A DNA stretch of 56,378 bases from Aliivibrio finisterrensis (GTDB lineage: Bacteria; Pseudomonadota; Gammaproteobacteria; Enterobacterales; Vibrionaceae). Numbering within the stretch: position 1 is the first letter of the stretch; each line of letters opens with the position of its first letter. The DNA lies in the NCBI RefSeq assembly GCF_008933155.1, contig NZ_WBVP01000021.1, positions 1 to 56,378 on the forward strand, written 5' to 3'. Positions 45,901 to 54,898 of this stretch are shown one piece after another. The translations under genes and the position numbers were made by a program. Below the pieces are notes generated by a model. The model was not told where the DNA came from and searched no databases. It saw only the letters and a list, made by a program, of their open reading frames with translations.

Positions 45901-48111
45901 AAGCCCTTTCTTCGTATACCACGGCTGTCTTGCATCTGTTAAGCCAAACAACGTATTTTCCTTCGACAGCATCTGACCGCCATCGCGAGTCAAAGGTTGC
46001 CAATCAAAGTACGCTCTATTTTTACTTGGTTTAACCGTCATGATGTCGTAAGGAATAGAGAGGTAAAACCCTTTGGTATAACTGCCTTCACCAAATTCCT
46101 CTGCAGATAAATCAGTCATACTTGCATAAGCGCCAACAATAACACCTGAATCAAACTGTTTAGAAAAATCTAAACGATAGCCTTTATCGCCTGCCAAAAA
46201 CTCACCATAACTTACCTTTAATAGCGTACTCTTTAAAAATGACCATTGAGGCATATAATATCCGGTTAAGTGGCCAGTTGTTCCTTGAGAGCGAACATTG
46301 TAATAACGTCCATCGGCTTCGCTGTATTGACGGTCATCTTGATAGAAATTAAACCAATCATCAGGAGAGCGTTGTTGAATGTACGTATAATCAAGGCCAA
46401 CAGCCCAGCGGCTATTTATCGGGCGGTATAATATCTCAGTACCAACGCCCCCAAACATACTCTCTAAATAACCACCATAAGTCTGCCCATATAGACCTTC
46501 GGCATATTCATCAAACCAAGTAAGTTGTAAGCGCTCCATTCTTAAAGGGCTTTCAGTGGCATAAGCTCTAAACATGGTACGAACACGAGGAACCTCGGTA
46601 GCATCTGGTGGAGCGATATAATTAAATTTATCATAGTTATCAATAAGGTTTAAATATAATGACCCAGAAGCTTGCAGGTTATCAGTAAGCCAATAAGAGG
46701 ATCCTGCTTTGATGCCTATTTCATAAAGATAAAAACCTTCAGCGCCACCAATGGATTGACGTAAAGAAGGAGAAATACTCACGTCCCAACGCTCAAATGA
46801 GTCATGCTTTAAATTATCATCATTGATTGAATCAAGATCAGAGATATCTTGAGTGACTGTTGCATCAGTAATTTTAGCACCCACATAATTAAACTGCGCT
46901 GCGTCTTTATAACGTTCAGCATCAATCACTGTCTCAGTGGTGAGTAAAGAATTGTTTTCTTCAATAATACGATAAGTTTGAATATGTTCAGGAGTATTAC
47001 TTGCTAAAATTGCTGCCGCTTCTTGATGAGCAATGTCTTTATTACGGTATTTTTCTTGCCCAGCAACGATCGTTATTTCATTGTCTTTCACATAAAATTT
47101 ACTGTTAGAATAACCGGCATTATTATCTAATTCTTGTTCGATATAATTCCAGTTTATTTCATCCACATGATTAACTGATGGTGCTTGATATACGGTTTCA
47201 GGGGTATCGCGCCAATTAGCTTTCATTGTGTTAAAGTTGGTGGTTAACGTAAAGCCAAAGGTGAGAGTATCCCCTCGTTCATAACTTAAACGCATATCTC
47301 CCCAATCACCTAAACCATATAAAACACCAAAGTTCCATGGGGTGTGCTGAGTCATATCATGGTTATTTTGAGGATCTTGTACTGGTTTATCTTGGCTATA
47401 ATCGTTCGCGTCATATTCTATTTTTAAGCGTAGTGGTTGGTAAGGCGTTTGATATTCTAAACCACCATAAATCGCCGCGGGGCCTTTAAACCAACGCTCA
47501 AAATCGACACTGCCGCCATTGCCTTTATAGCCAGACTCACGCGAGCAAAATTTATCTGATGCTTTACAAAATGGATTAGTAATATTGCCACTTTGTCCAA
47601 GGTAGCCCCAGCCCATACCAAGCGTGACATCAAGATTGCCAAAACGCTTGGTTGCCGCAACAAACTCACCATCAAATAAACCAGTACCGCCAAAATCACG
47701 CACACCGATAGAGGTTTCAGGTAGCCAGTCACTCTCCTCTAATAGACGAACCTTGAAATCGATGCCTTTATCAGTATAAACGGTATCGCCACTGAAATTT
47801 TCATCAGGGTTATAAAGAGAGTCTTGAACTAAAGTATAGCGAATAGTCGTTTCAAGCCACGGCATCAATTGCAATGAGAGGTTATAAAAGTGATATTCAT
47901 TATTGAAGCTAGTATTAAAACTAAATGTTCCCTCTTCAGCATTACGCCCTGAAGGCATTTGCATTAAACCAACGCCACCAAAATCAGTTTGAGAAGGGGT
48001 AAAGGTTATTGGTTCAATATATTCACTACTTTCTTCAGCCAAGGCAAAAGTCGAAAAAGTAGCAGTAATCGCACTTGCAATTAAAGATAAGGCAAATTTA
48101 GGATACGGCAT
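45898..48111 (-). CDS. yjbH: YjbH-like outer-membrane polysaccharide protein
   Basis: 737 residues with a signal peptide (SLIASAITATFSTFALA). Family start SQTDFGGVGLMQMPSGRNAE, then long stretches of beta-barrel-like sequence (LETTIRYTLVQDSLY, TSIGVRDFGGTGLFDGEFVA, GSLYLNLIDNYDKF). YjbH is the large outer-membrane partner of the YjbEFGH exopolysaccharide system and is related to WbfD of the V. cholerae O139 locus. It is the last gene of the minus-strand operon, 2 bp after yjbG. The stop codon is formed by the adjoining repeat. Confidence 0.87.
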   Translation of the reverse strand: MPYPKFALSLIASAITATFSTFALAEESSEYIEPITFTPSQTDFGGVGLMQMPSGRNAEEGTFSFNTSFNNEYHFYNLSLQLMPWLETTIRYTLVQDSLYNPDENFSGDTVYTDKGIDFKVRLLEESDWLPETSIGVRDFGGTGLFDGEFVAATKRFGNLDVTLGMGWGYLGQSGNITNPFCKASDKFCSRESGYKGNGGSVDFERWFKGPAAIYGGLEYQTPYQPLRLKIEYDANDYSQDKPVQDPQNNHDMTQHTPWNFGVLYGLGDWGDMRLSYERGDTLTFGFTLTTNFNTMKANWRDTPETVYQAPSVNHVDEINWNYIEQELDNNAGYSNSKFYVKDNEITIVAGQEKYRNKDIAHQEAAAILASNTPEHIQTYRIIEENNSLLTTETVIDAERYKDAAQFNYVGAKITDATVTQDISDLDSINDDNLKHDSFERWDVSISPSLRQSIGGAEGFYLYEIGIKAGSSYWLTDNLQASGSLYLNLIDNYDKFNYIAPPDATEVPRVRTMFRAYATESPLRMERLQLTWFDEYAEGLYGQTYGGYLESMFGGVGTEILYRPINSRWAVGLDYTYIQQRSPDDWFNFYQDDRQYSEADGRYYNVRSQGTTGHLTGYYMPQWSFLKSTLLKVSYGEFLAGDKGYRLDFSKQFDSGVIVGAYASMTDLSAEEFGEGSYTKGFYLSIPYDIMTVKPSKNRAYFDWQPLTRDGGQMLSKENTLFGLTDARQPWYTKKGL

Positions 48112-48113
48112 GA

Positions 48114-48878
48114 TTAATTTACCTTATTACGTAAAAGTTGAATGATATCTTGGTGAATTGATGACAATGAATCTGGTAACTCATTAAATCCAATAAAAAT
48201 CGTGGCTCCGGGCGCAATTGAAACCGTATTTTTCTGCCATTGATTATTACTCGCTATTTGTACGACACCATCAGGTTGAATCACATAAACCTGAGACGTA
48301 TTGGCTTGAGAACTGACCTCAACGTTATGGAGATAATCTTTTATACTTCCATTCTCTATATATGGCAGAGTTTGTGGTTTAGGAGATAACGTTAATCCGA
48401 GAACGGTGATGGTTGTTGGTCGCTCTGGCACAAATAGTGAGAACTGCCCGCTCAGTAGGGGGTTATGTTCTTTTTTTATTCTAATTTCATCGATATCCAA
48501 TGGAATAAAGAGACGAGGAACAAAAGAGAGCTGAGCCAATTGATTAATGAGTAAGGTTGAGTTGAGTTTGTAAGGTGCCTCAGCCCATGAAAGCAAGGGA
48601 GAGTAGTCACCGAGTTTAGTTAGCTGTTGTGACAGTTTCTCTTGCTGTTGAATAACCGTATTTTTTTTCTCATCATCACTAAGAATGAGACCTAAAGGGT
48701 AAGCATAGAGATTACTATAATTAAGTGATTCTAACAGTACAGAGTCTAATCGAGTGGCTTGAGGAAAAGATAAAATTACGCTGTTTTTAACTAATGTAAT
48801 AGAGAGTGCTGAGTCACTAGCATAAGAAAAGAAAGAGCAGAGTGATAAAAAGAGAAAACCAAAAATACGCATTGTCAC
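48114..48878 (-). CDS. yjbG: YjbG/GfcC-like periplasmic protein
   Basis: 254 residues with a signal peptide (FGFLFLSLCSFFSYASD). GfcC-type features include VLLESLNYSNLYAYPLGLIL, LLSWAEAPYKLNSTLLINQ and a C-terminal SLSSIHQDIIQLLRNKVN helix. The family accompanies capsule or exopolysaccharide export and folds as ubiquitin-like domains similar to part of Wza. It is 6 bp after yjbF and 2 bp before yjbH, so co-translated. Confidence 0.83.
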   Translation of the reverse strand: MTMRIFGFLFLSLCSFFSYASDSALSITLVKNSVILSFPQATRLDSVLLESLNYSNLYAYPLGLILSDDEKKNTVIQQQEKLSQQLTKLGDYSPLLSWAEAPYKLNSTLLINQLAQLSFVPRLFIPLDIDEIRIKKEHNPLLSGQFSLFVPERPTTITVLGLTLSPKPQTLPYIENGSIKDYLHNVEVSSQANTSQVYVIQPDGVVQIASNNQWQKNTVSIAPGATIFIGFNELPDSLSSIHQDIIQLLRNKVN

Positions 48879-48884
48879 TCCTAA

Positions 48885-49550
48885 TTAAGAACGAAAAGGT
48901 TTAAGAAAAGTCATTTCAATTGTGGCCATGTTAGGACCAATAAATTGACGAGTTTTTACAACCTCACCAGTATTATCTAACCAGTATTGATTGGTAAACT
49001 GTAAGTTTAAGGTAGAAAAAGAAACGAACTCCTCGAGGTATGTTACTTCCTTTGTCCAAATCAGAGACGTTAAGGTACTTTTTTCACCAGGCAAAACATC
49101 GATACTTGCTTGATAATTATATCGATAATCTGGCATCCAATCATAAGTCGCTTGCCATTGTTGTGGTGCGGTAAGTTGTTGGCTCAATGGAGGCAATTCA
49201 GTAGAGTTTAATGCGATCAAATTATAATTAGGTAGGGCAAGTGTTTTTATAATACGGCCATTCTCAGTGACGATCATCGCATTATCAGAGGAGAGCCACT
49301 TAAGCTGAGTGGCACCCGTTATCGGGTTACTTTCCGCTAAAGCAAGTACCATAAATATGTTGTGACTGTCATTGATTTTAACAAAAGCGCTAGCATAAGG
49401 CAGCTCATTAATATGCTCGGCAGAAAGTTCAACATCACTCATACCAAATACAGCCTCATTAAACGTCGACTGTACATCTTGAATTTTTTGTGAGCAGCCA
49501 GTTAATAAAAAGCAGCCAAAGGTAAGTAAATATAGAATAATATTTTTCAT
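48885..49550 (-). CDS. yjbF: YjbF/GfcB-like outer-membrane lipoprotein
   Basis: 221 residues with signal and lipobox LLTFGCFLLTGCSQK. GfcB/YjbF features include YASAFVKINDSHNIFMVLAL, LKWLSSDNAMIVTENGRII, LPNYNL and a C-terminal ATIEMTFLKPF. It is the second gene of the yjbEFGH unit, 84 bp after yjbE with a hairpin terminator between them. Confidence 0.85.
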   Translation of the reverse strand: MKNIILYLLTFGCFLLTGCSQKIQDVQSTFNEAVFGMSDVELSAEHINELPYASAFVKINDSHNIFMVLALAESNPITGATQLKWLSSDNAMIVTENGRIIKTLALPNYNLIALNSTELPPLSQQLTAPQQWQATYDWMPDYRYNYQASIDVLPGEKSTLTSLIWTKEVTYLEEFVSFSTLNLQFTNQYWLDNTGEVVKTRQFIGPNMATIEMTFLKPFRS

Positions 49551-49586
49551 GAATTCTACTTTCGGTAATTTATTAAAAATATAAAA

Positions 49587-49615
49587 AAAGCCATCAACAC
49601 AGGGTTGATGGCTTT
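49587..49615 (-). terminator. Attenuator-type terminator between yjbE and yjbF
   Basis: On the minus strand AAAGCCATCAAC pairs with GTTGATGGCTTT around a five-base loop and is followed by a T run (TTTTTTTAT). Placed after the first gene of the operon, it should leave yjbE more abundant than yjbFGH. Confidence 0.85.
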
Positions 49616-49634
49616 GTTTTCAGCTTATTGTGGC

Positions 49635-49883
49635 TTATTTAGTAACAGATGTAGACGTTGAAGTCGCCGTATCAGAACCTGAATCAGCAACAGCAACAAC
49701 AGCAACAGCTGCAACAGCACCTACAGCGATAGCAGTAGTAGTAGCCGCGCCAGCAGCAGCAGTTGAAGCGCCAGCAGTACCAGCAGCAGAACCTGTAGTT
49801 GAAGTAGCAGTTGTTGCTTCAGCGGCTGCAAATGCAGAACCAGCAGTCATAGCTAGCATAAGAGCGATAGCAGTCTTTTTCAT
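49635..49883 (-). CDS. yjbE: YjbE-like small secreted Ala/Thr/Ser-rich protein
   Basis: 82 residues: signal peptide MKKTAIALMLAMTAGSAFA, then a low-complexity chain of Ala, Thr, Val, Gly and Ser (TTATSTTGSAAGTAGASTAA). This matches YjbE, the small first protein of the E. coli exopolysaccharide operon. AAAGGAAA lies upstream of the ATG. An opposite-strand frame over the same DNA is an artefact of the repetitive codons. Role unknown; perhaps structural or matrix-associated. Confidence 0.8.
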   Translation of the reverse strand: MKKTAIALMLAMTAGSAFAAAEATTATSTTGSAAGTAGASTAAAGAATTTAIAVGAVAAVAVVAVADSGSDTATSTSTSVTK

Positions 49884-49906
49884 GGAAATTTCCTTTAAAT
49901 AAAAGT

Positions 49907-49948
49907 CTTTTTATACAATTTTTAGTATAAAAAGTATTACATCGATGT
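49907..49948 (-). promoter_or_regulatory. Inverted repeats in the yjbE leader
   Basis: CTTTTTATAC (49907-49916) is perfectly repeated inverted as GTATAAAAAG (49925-49934), and TACATCGATGTA (49937-49948) is a perfect palindrome. They lie in the predicted yjbE 5' leader, as RNA hairpins or as operators for a regulator. The regulator is not identifiable. Confidence 0.5.
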
Positions 49949-49973
49949 ATACGCAAATCCCGCGTACCCAAAA

Positions 49974-50002
49974 AGTATACCTGTTGGTATTTATATTCAC
50001 AA
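49974..50002 (-). promoter_or_regulatory. Predicted yjbEFGH promoter
   Basis: On the minus strand TTGTGA (50002-49997) and TATACT (49979-49974) are 17 bases apart. The leader would be about 80 nt. Confidence 0.6.
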
Positions 50003-50057
50003 CAAAAAATACGCTTAAATAAATGCCATGTGTTATATGTATCATTTTTTATATTGC

Positions 50058-50091
50058 TGATATAATGTTCGCCTTTTAATGTTCGCCTTTT
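50058..50091 (+). promoter_or_regulatory. Extended -10 promoter and 14-bp tandem duplication before the Wzi gene
   Basis: TGATATAAT (50058-50066) is an extended -10. Overlapping it, AATGTTCGCCTTTT occurs twice in tandem (50064-50077, 50078-50091), right at the expected transcription start. Confidence 0.55.
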
Positions 50092-50118
50092 AAAAAACGA
50101 CTTGGTAACAATTTATTT

Positions 50119-51456
50119 ATGCACACAGTAATGTCTCATTGCGCCAATAAAAAAATAAGACTCACGCCAATCGCTACGGCCTTAGCGTGTTGCTTGTCGT
50201 CGCTATTGGTAACCCCTTCTGCCGTGGCATCACCTTGGTTAGAAGCGAACGATCCTTTTTTACGCTCCTCATTAGTCATACTGTCTGATTCTGGCGTAAT
50301 ATCGTCTCCCACCAATCAATACCCATTGCGCTGGTCATTGTTTGGCGATGACATTACCAACAATGAAGTATCACATGATGTGTCTGTGGCGTTAGCGCAA
50401 AGAGAAGTGCGCTACAGTATGAACTCCGCCAAGCTGAATCGCGGCCAAAGCTCAACTAAATTTGTCGCCAGTAATGAAGAGGCGCCGTCAACGGGCTTCG
50501 GCCAATTTAGTAAAGATAAGTGGGGCGCGTCTGCCAGCTATGAATACCTTGATACTAGCTATGCGTTTCGTGTGACGACTGGCTATTCAAGTTATCAAGG
50601 TGAAGAGGAGATCCGCTGGGACGACTCCTATCTATCACTTAATTTAGGCGCTTGGTTATTCTCTATCGGAACGTTAGACAGATGGTGGGGTCAAGGGTGG
50701 CAGCATAACCTAATTCTTGGGTCTTACGCCAAAGCCGCACCGGATATCAGTGTCAGCTATATTGGACAAAATAAGCTATTTGGTGTCTGGAACATTGAAA
50801 CCTTGGTAGCAAAACCCGATGACGCAGAATTTAATTACCACAATGCGACACGCTTTGTATCTAAACCCTTTTCATTTTTTGAATATGGGTTAACGTATCA
50901 AGTCTGGTTTGATAATACTAACAGTAGCCGTTCAGACGACAACATTAAGCAAGCTGCCGTTGATGCTAAGTTAACCTTACCATCAATTAACGTCTCTAAT
51001 TACGGTGATGAGAGCCAAACCAAGGTGTATCACAGCGTGTATGCCGAGCTTGCCTCAACCGAGGACACCACAGAGCTAGGAGCCTTGCTATTAGGCTGGA
51101 GTGGCAGTGTGAATATTGAAGGACAAACGGTACGCTTAGTGCTTGAATCTCAACAAAGCACCTCAGAGCATAAGGCATTATTTAACGCTAACTCGACTTA
51201 TGATATGGATAATAGCTATTCTGTTGCACTGTATGTGCAGATGAGTAATGACCATAATGTAAGCCTGAGTTATCAGCAATCAGAATGGAACGATACCCAG
51301 AGTCGCCACCATAGCCAAAGTAATACGACCCAAGCCAATTACCGATTACCGGCCGCCTCAGGCATGGTGCATTTAGGGCTTGGTTACACACAAATGAACA
51401 CCACCACTAGCGATGACCAAATCAATGCATCGTTAGGTTACGAATTTAGATTTTAA
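50119..51456 (+). CDS. Wzi-like capsule assembly outer-membrane protein
   Basis: 445 residues with a signal peptide (LACCLSSLLVTPSAVAS). It has the Wzi-family start WLEANDPFLRSSLVILSDSG, then YPLRWSLFGDDI, beta-barrel strands (YAFRVTTGYSSYQGEEEIRW, then WWGQGWQHNLILGSYAKAAPD) and the terminal strand ending GYEFRF. It corresponds to WbfE in O139-type loci. Wzi helps attach or organise surface polysaccharide. Two starts are possible (50119 or 50131). It diverges from yjbE and precedes the SLBB exporter by 74 bp. Confidence 0.85.
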   Translation: MHTVMSHCANKKIRLTPIATALACCLSSLLVTPSAVASPWLEANDPFLRSSLVILSDSGVISSPTNQYPLRWSLFGDDITNNEVSHDVSVALAQREVRYSMNSAKLNRGQSSTKFVASNEEAPSTGFGQFSKDKWGASASYEYLDTSYAFRVTTGYSSYQGEEEIRWDDSYLSLNLGAWLFSIGTLDRWWGQGWQHNLILGSYAKAAPDISVSYIGQNKLFGVWNIETLVAKPDDAEFNYHNATRFVSKPFSFFEYGLTYQVWFDNTNSSRSDDNIKQAAVDAKLTLPSINVSNYGDESQTKVYHSVYAELASTEDTTELGALLLGWSGSVNIEGQTVRLVLESQQSTSEHKALFNANSTYDMDNSYSVALYVQMSNDHNVSLSYQQSEWNDTQSRHHSQSNTTQANYRLPAASGMVHLGLGYTQMNTTTSDDQINASLGYEFRF

Positions 51457-51486
51457 CTCTTTATTTTTTAAACTCTTTATTTTTTA
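51455..51486. repeat. 16-bp tandem duplication before the SLBB exporter gene
   Basis: AACTCTTTATTTTTTA occurs twice in tandem (51455-51470, 51471-51486), the first copy overlapping the end of the Wzi gene. Confidence 0.85.
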
Positions 51487-51530
51487 AAACTTTCTCTTTT
51501 AACTGATTTTAACAAGCGTATTGAATATCA

Positions 51531-54248
51531 ATGATGAAAAAAACACTTACCGCTAGCTTATTTGCCATGATAAGCACCAGTGCAATAGCCTTTACACCAA
51601 GCGCTGATCAAATTGCTCAATTTCAAAAATTACCAAAATCCCAGCAAGAGCAACTCGCTCGCCAATATGGGGTGGATATCAGTGTATTAACCGGAGCTAG
51701 CTCATCCAAAGGCCGCTCAACGAACACGGTTCCTCAAGACCCAATCAGAGCGAATGCGCCAAAAGAAGTGTCGTATGACGAGCAAATGAAAAAGTTGGCA
51801 GAAGAAGAAGAAGGTAAATTACAACCTTTTGGTTATGAGATGTTTGCAGGGCAAGTCGATACCTTAACGCCTGTTGATAACCTGCCAGTACCTAATGATT
51901 ATGTTATGGCACCGGGTGACGAAGTAGCCATTCAAATTTATGGTAAAAGCAGCGAAGAGTTAAACCTAGTTATTGATAGAAAAGGCCGTTTAAACTTCCC
52001 TGAGTTTGGTCCTATTGCCGTTTCAGGCCAAACTTTTGCAGATATGCAAACCCATTTAACCAACATCATCAAACAGAAAATGTTAGGGGTAGATGTACTG
52101 GTCTCAATGGGCGCAATGCGAACTATGCAAGTGTATGTGGTGGGTGAAGCCACACAACCGGGCGCTTATAACGTCAATGGCCTAACGACCGTGACCCAAG
52201 CATTGATTGCCAGTGGTGGCATTAAAGAATCTGGCAGCCTACGTCATGTCGAACTTAAGCGTAAAGGCAAAGTGGTTGAGCGCTTTGATGTGTATGACTT
52301 ACTGCTAAAAGGCGATTCACGCAGTGATGTTCGATTGCTAAGTGGCGATACCCTGTATATCCCAACCAAAAACTCAAGCGTTGAGCTCGATGGTGCGGTA
52401 AAACGTCCTGCAATTTATGAATTAAAAGGCAAAACCACGCTTTCTCGTTTACTTTCTTTTGGTGGTGGCTTACAGCCAAATGCTTTCCTATCTAAAGTAA
52501 ATATTACGCGCATGGGATCAAATGGCTACGAGCAATTCACCGTAGACATGAGCACATCAAAGGGTAAAAACTTCATCATTAAAGATGGTGATAAAGTGGT
52601 GGTATCTAAAGCGGCAGAGTCATTAAATAATGCCGTAGCACTGCGTGGTGAAGTAGCAAGACAAGGCGCCTACAACTTTAAAAAAGGCATGAAGGTGAGC
52701 GATATTGTCTCTTCTGTTCGTACCGATTTAAAACAAAGTGCCGATTTAAACTACGCGTTAATTGTACGTGAAATCAATAAACAGCGTGATATTGAAGTGC
52801 TGCAATTTAACCTAGGCGAAGCCATCGCAAACCCTAATTCAAAAGAAAACTTGAGCCTGCAAGAAAGTGACCAAATCTTTGTGTTCAATAGCGGGTTAGA
52901 TCTAGAGTATTGGTTTGGATCTTACGCCGATGAAAGAGAGCAAAAGCGTAAAGAGGAAGAAAAGAAGCAAGCAGAATCGCAACTTGCTCAAGGCTCTACT
53001 AATACAAGCTTACCGATGGGCACTAACGTAAATGGTGAGCCGTTACAGCAACGTAATGTTGAGACAGTAGATGCATCGACAGGGGCATTAATCAAAACAG
53101 AATCAGCAACCAAGTTAAAAACGGATGACGGTGAGACGGTATCTAAAAGTGAGCAGTTAAGACAACAAAGCCGCGAAAAACTGTTAACACCAATTATTGC
53201 CCGTTTAAAATCACAAGCAACACTTGATAACCCAGCGCGATTAATTGAGATCAGCGGTGCCGTTAAATACCCAGGTATCTACCCGTTATCAAAAACAGGC
53301 ACGATTAAACAAGTGATATCGGCCGCGGGTGGCTTAACAGAAGAAGCGTATCTAGACAGTGCCGAATGGACAGTTCGTGAGGTAAACGGCAGTGAGCTGA
53401 TTACCGAGCAGAGAAAAATCTCATTAAGAGACGCGCTATCAGCTGACGGTGAAAAAAACTTTACGCTTACAGAGCAAGATCGCTTAATTGTGAAAACCAA
53501 ACCAAATTGGCAAGAAGGCTACACCATTGAGCTGCAAGGTGAAGTTGTTTTCCCTGGCACGTACTCATTTATTCGTGGTGAAAGGTTGCAAGAGGTGATT
53601 GAACGTGCCGGTGGGCTAACAGAATATGCGTATGCGGATGGCTCAGTCTTTAGTCGCGAACGATTAAAACGCCTAGAAGCAGAGCGTTTAAAAATCTTAA
53701 ACATGCAACTAAAGCAAGAGATTGGTAATTTAGCCCTGCGTCGCCAAAACTCAAGCGCGCAATATACCACACCACCTGCAGATGCGATGTTAATTGCGGA
53801 TGATTTATCAAAAACCGAAGCCATGGGCCGCATGGTTATTTCTATCCCAAGAGCGATCGAAGGGGATAAAATTGCCAACTTAATGCTAGAAAAAGGCGAT
53901 AAGCTGTACATTCCAGCAAGAAACCCGGTGATCAGCATTATGGGTGAAGTTCAGTTTGCCTCAAACCAATTGTTTGAACCAAACATGACAGTGGAAGAGT
54001 ACATAGAAGCCGCGGGTGGTACCAAAAAACAAGCCGATACCGACCGTATTTATGTAGTACGTGCAGATGGCTCAGTGATGATCCCAAATAACTCATACTG
54101 GTTCAGCCGCAGCGACAAGCCACTAGCCCCTGGCGATACCATCATCGTACCGCTAGACACGGATTACCTAGATGGCCTAAGTACGTTAACCTCAGCAACG
54201 CAGATCTTGTATCAAATCGGCGTAGCGTGGAGTGCGGTTAAGGACTAG
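51531..54248 (+). CDS. wbfF: SLBB-domain polysaccharide export protein (WbfF/OtnA-like)
   Basis: 905 residues with a signal peptide (LTASLFAMISTSAIA). It is a Wza-related export protein: the polysaccharide export domain YVMAPGDEVAIQIYGKSSEE, then several SLBB repeats (VYVVGEATQPGAYNVNGLTT, VELDGAVKRPAIYELKGKTT, IEISGAVKYPGIYPLSKTGT, IELQGEVVFPGTYSFIRGER, ISIMGEVQFASNQLFEPN). A charged coiled segment lies near 465-485. There is no lipobox, unlike Wza. Length and neighbours match WbfF/OtnA of Vibrio capsule/O-antigen loci. ATGATG start. Confidence 0.88.
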   Translation: MMKKTLTASLFAMISTSAIAFTPSADQIAQFQKLPKSQQEQLARQYGVDISVLTGASSSKGRSTNTVPQDPIRANAPKEVSYDEQMKKLAEEEEGKLQPFGYEMFAGQVDTLTPVDNLPVPNDYVMAPGDEVAIQIYGKSSEELNLVIDRKGRLNFPEFGPIAVSGQTFADMQTHLTNIIKQKMLGVDVLVSMGAMRTMQVYVVGEATQPGAYNVNGLTTVTQALIASGGIKESGSLRHVELKRKGKVVERFDVYDLLLKGDSRSDVRLLSGDTLYIPTKNSSVELDGAVKRPAIYELKGKTTLSRLLSFGGGLQPNAFLSKVNITRMGSNGYEQFTVDMSTSKGKNFIIKDGDKVVVSKAAESLNNAVALRGEVARQGAYNFKKGMKVSDIVSSVRTDLKQSADLNYALIVREINKQRDIEVLQFNLGEAIANPNSKENLSLQESDQIFVFNSGLDLEYWFGSYADEREQKRKEEEKKQAESQLAQGSTNTSLPMGTNVNGEPLQQRNVETVDASTGALIKTESATKLKTDDGETVSKSEQLRQQSREKLLTPIIARLKSQATLDNPARLIEISGAVKYPGIYPLSKTGTIKQVISAAGGLTEEAYLDSAEWTVREVNGSELITEQRKISLRDALSADGEKNFTLTEQDRLIVKTKPNWQEGYTIELQGEVVFPGTYSFIRGERLQEVIERAGGLTEYAYADGSVFSRERLKRLEAERLKILNMQLKQEIGNLALRRQNSSAQYTTPPADAMLIADDLSKTEAMGRMVISIPRAIEGDKIANLMLEKGDKLYIPARNPVISIMGEVQFASNQLFEPNMTVEEYIEAAGGTKKQADTDRIYVVRADGSVMIPNNSYWFSRSDKPLAPGDTIIVPLDTDYLDGLSTLTSATQILYQIGVAWSAVKD

Positions 54249-54267
54249 TTTTAAAAACTAGCAAAAT

Positions 54268-54300
54268 GCGATGATCTTCAAGATATCGAGGTGTCATCGC
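54268..54300 (+). terminator. Possible terminator after the SLBB exporter gene
   Basis: GCGATGA (54268-54274) pairs with TCATCGC (54294-54300); CCTTTT follows about ten bases later. If active, it would separate the exporter gene from wzz. Confidence 0.4.
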
Positions 54301-54324
54301 TTCTTGGCTCCTTTTATAGTGTAA

Positions 54325-54793
54325 CTAGAGACTAGAGACTAGAGACTAGAGACTATAAAAGCGAGTTAGGTATGCTATTTGAAAATTTGAATGTATGGAA
54401 ACGTTCTTCTCGATTATGTTGTGACATTATGGAGGAGTTTGAAAGTAATAAAAATTACGCATTAAAAGATCAAATTTTTCGTTCTTCATTATCAATCCCT
54501 TCAAATATAGCAGAGGGAGAAGAGCGAGAAACGTTGAAGGAAAAAATTCGTTTTTATTACTATGCAAAAGGCTCTTGTGGTGAAGTGATTACTCAGCTTC
54601 TTATAGCAATAGAAACCAGTAATATACATAAGAAAGAAGGTTTTCGAATGCTTAGCGAAGCAAGAGAAATAGCGAAAGTTTTAGCTACCATCATTCAAAA
54701 TGACAAAAATAAATTGAAAATCAAAGGCAAATGATACGATTAATCAGCTTTTGATCTTATAGAAGCGAAGCGGTCTAGCCTCTAGTTTCTAGT
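54325..54793. mobile_element. Second S23/IVP-bearing element, degenerate ends
   Basis: The left end is four CTAGAGA units (54325-54352) then CTATAAAAGCGAG. The right end is GATCTTATAGAAGCGAAGCG, GTCTAGCCTCTAG and TTTCTAG. The gene at 54372-54734 lies between them. The TACGCTGCGC part of the arms is missing. It separates the SLBB exporter gene from wzz. Confidence 0.6.
54372..54734 (+). CDS. Four-helix-bundle protein, S23/IVP family, second copy
   Basis: 120 residues, parallel to the protein at 40749-41096: LNVWKRSSRLCCDIMEEFE, YALKDQIFRSSLSIPSNIAE, GEERETLKEKIRFYYYAKGS, CGEVITQLLIAIETS. The central 40 residues are nearly identical, while the C-terminal third has drifted and is longer. Both copies stay open, which suggests selection. 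The ribosome site is weak (GTTAGGT next to the ATG). It sits between the SLBB exporter gene and wzz, where such a gene is not expected. Function unknown. Confidence 0.83.
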   Translation: MLFENLNVWKRSSRLCCDIMEEFESNKNYALKDQIFRSSLSIPSNIAEGEERETLKEKIRFYYYAKGSCGEVITQLLIAIETSNIHKKEGFRMLSEAREIAKVLATIIQNDKNKLKIKGK

Positions 54794-54869
54794 ATTTTTC
54801 TAACTCTCACACATAAGGAAAACAAAGAGCATAAAGACTCGAAAAGCCAAATAAACCAAGCTTTTATAG

Positions 54870-54897
54870 TCTCTAGCCTCTAGTTTCTAGTTTCTAG
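54870..54897. repeat. Heptamer array ending one base before the wzz ATG
   Basis: TCTCTAG, CCTCTAG, TTTCTAG, TTTCTAG, then C and ATG. It replaces the normal ribosome-binding region. Confidence 0.85.
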
Positions 54898-54898
54898 C

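Noticed and set aside
49630-49902. 90-residue Ala/Val-rich frame on the plus strand
   Set aside because: It is the antisense of yjbE; the GC-rich alanine codons keep both strands open. yjbE has the signal peptide, ribosome site and operon context.
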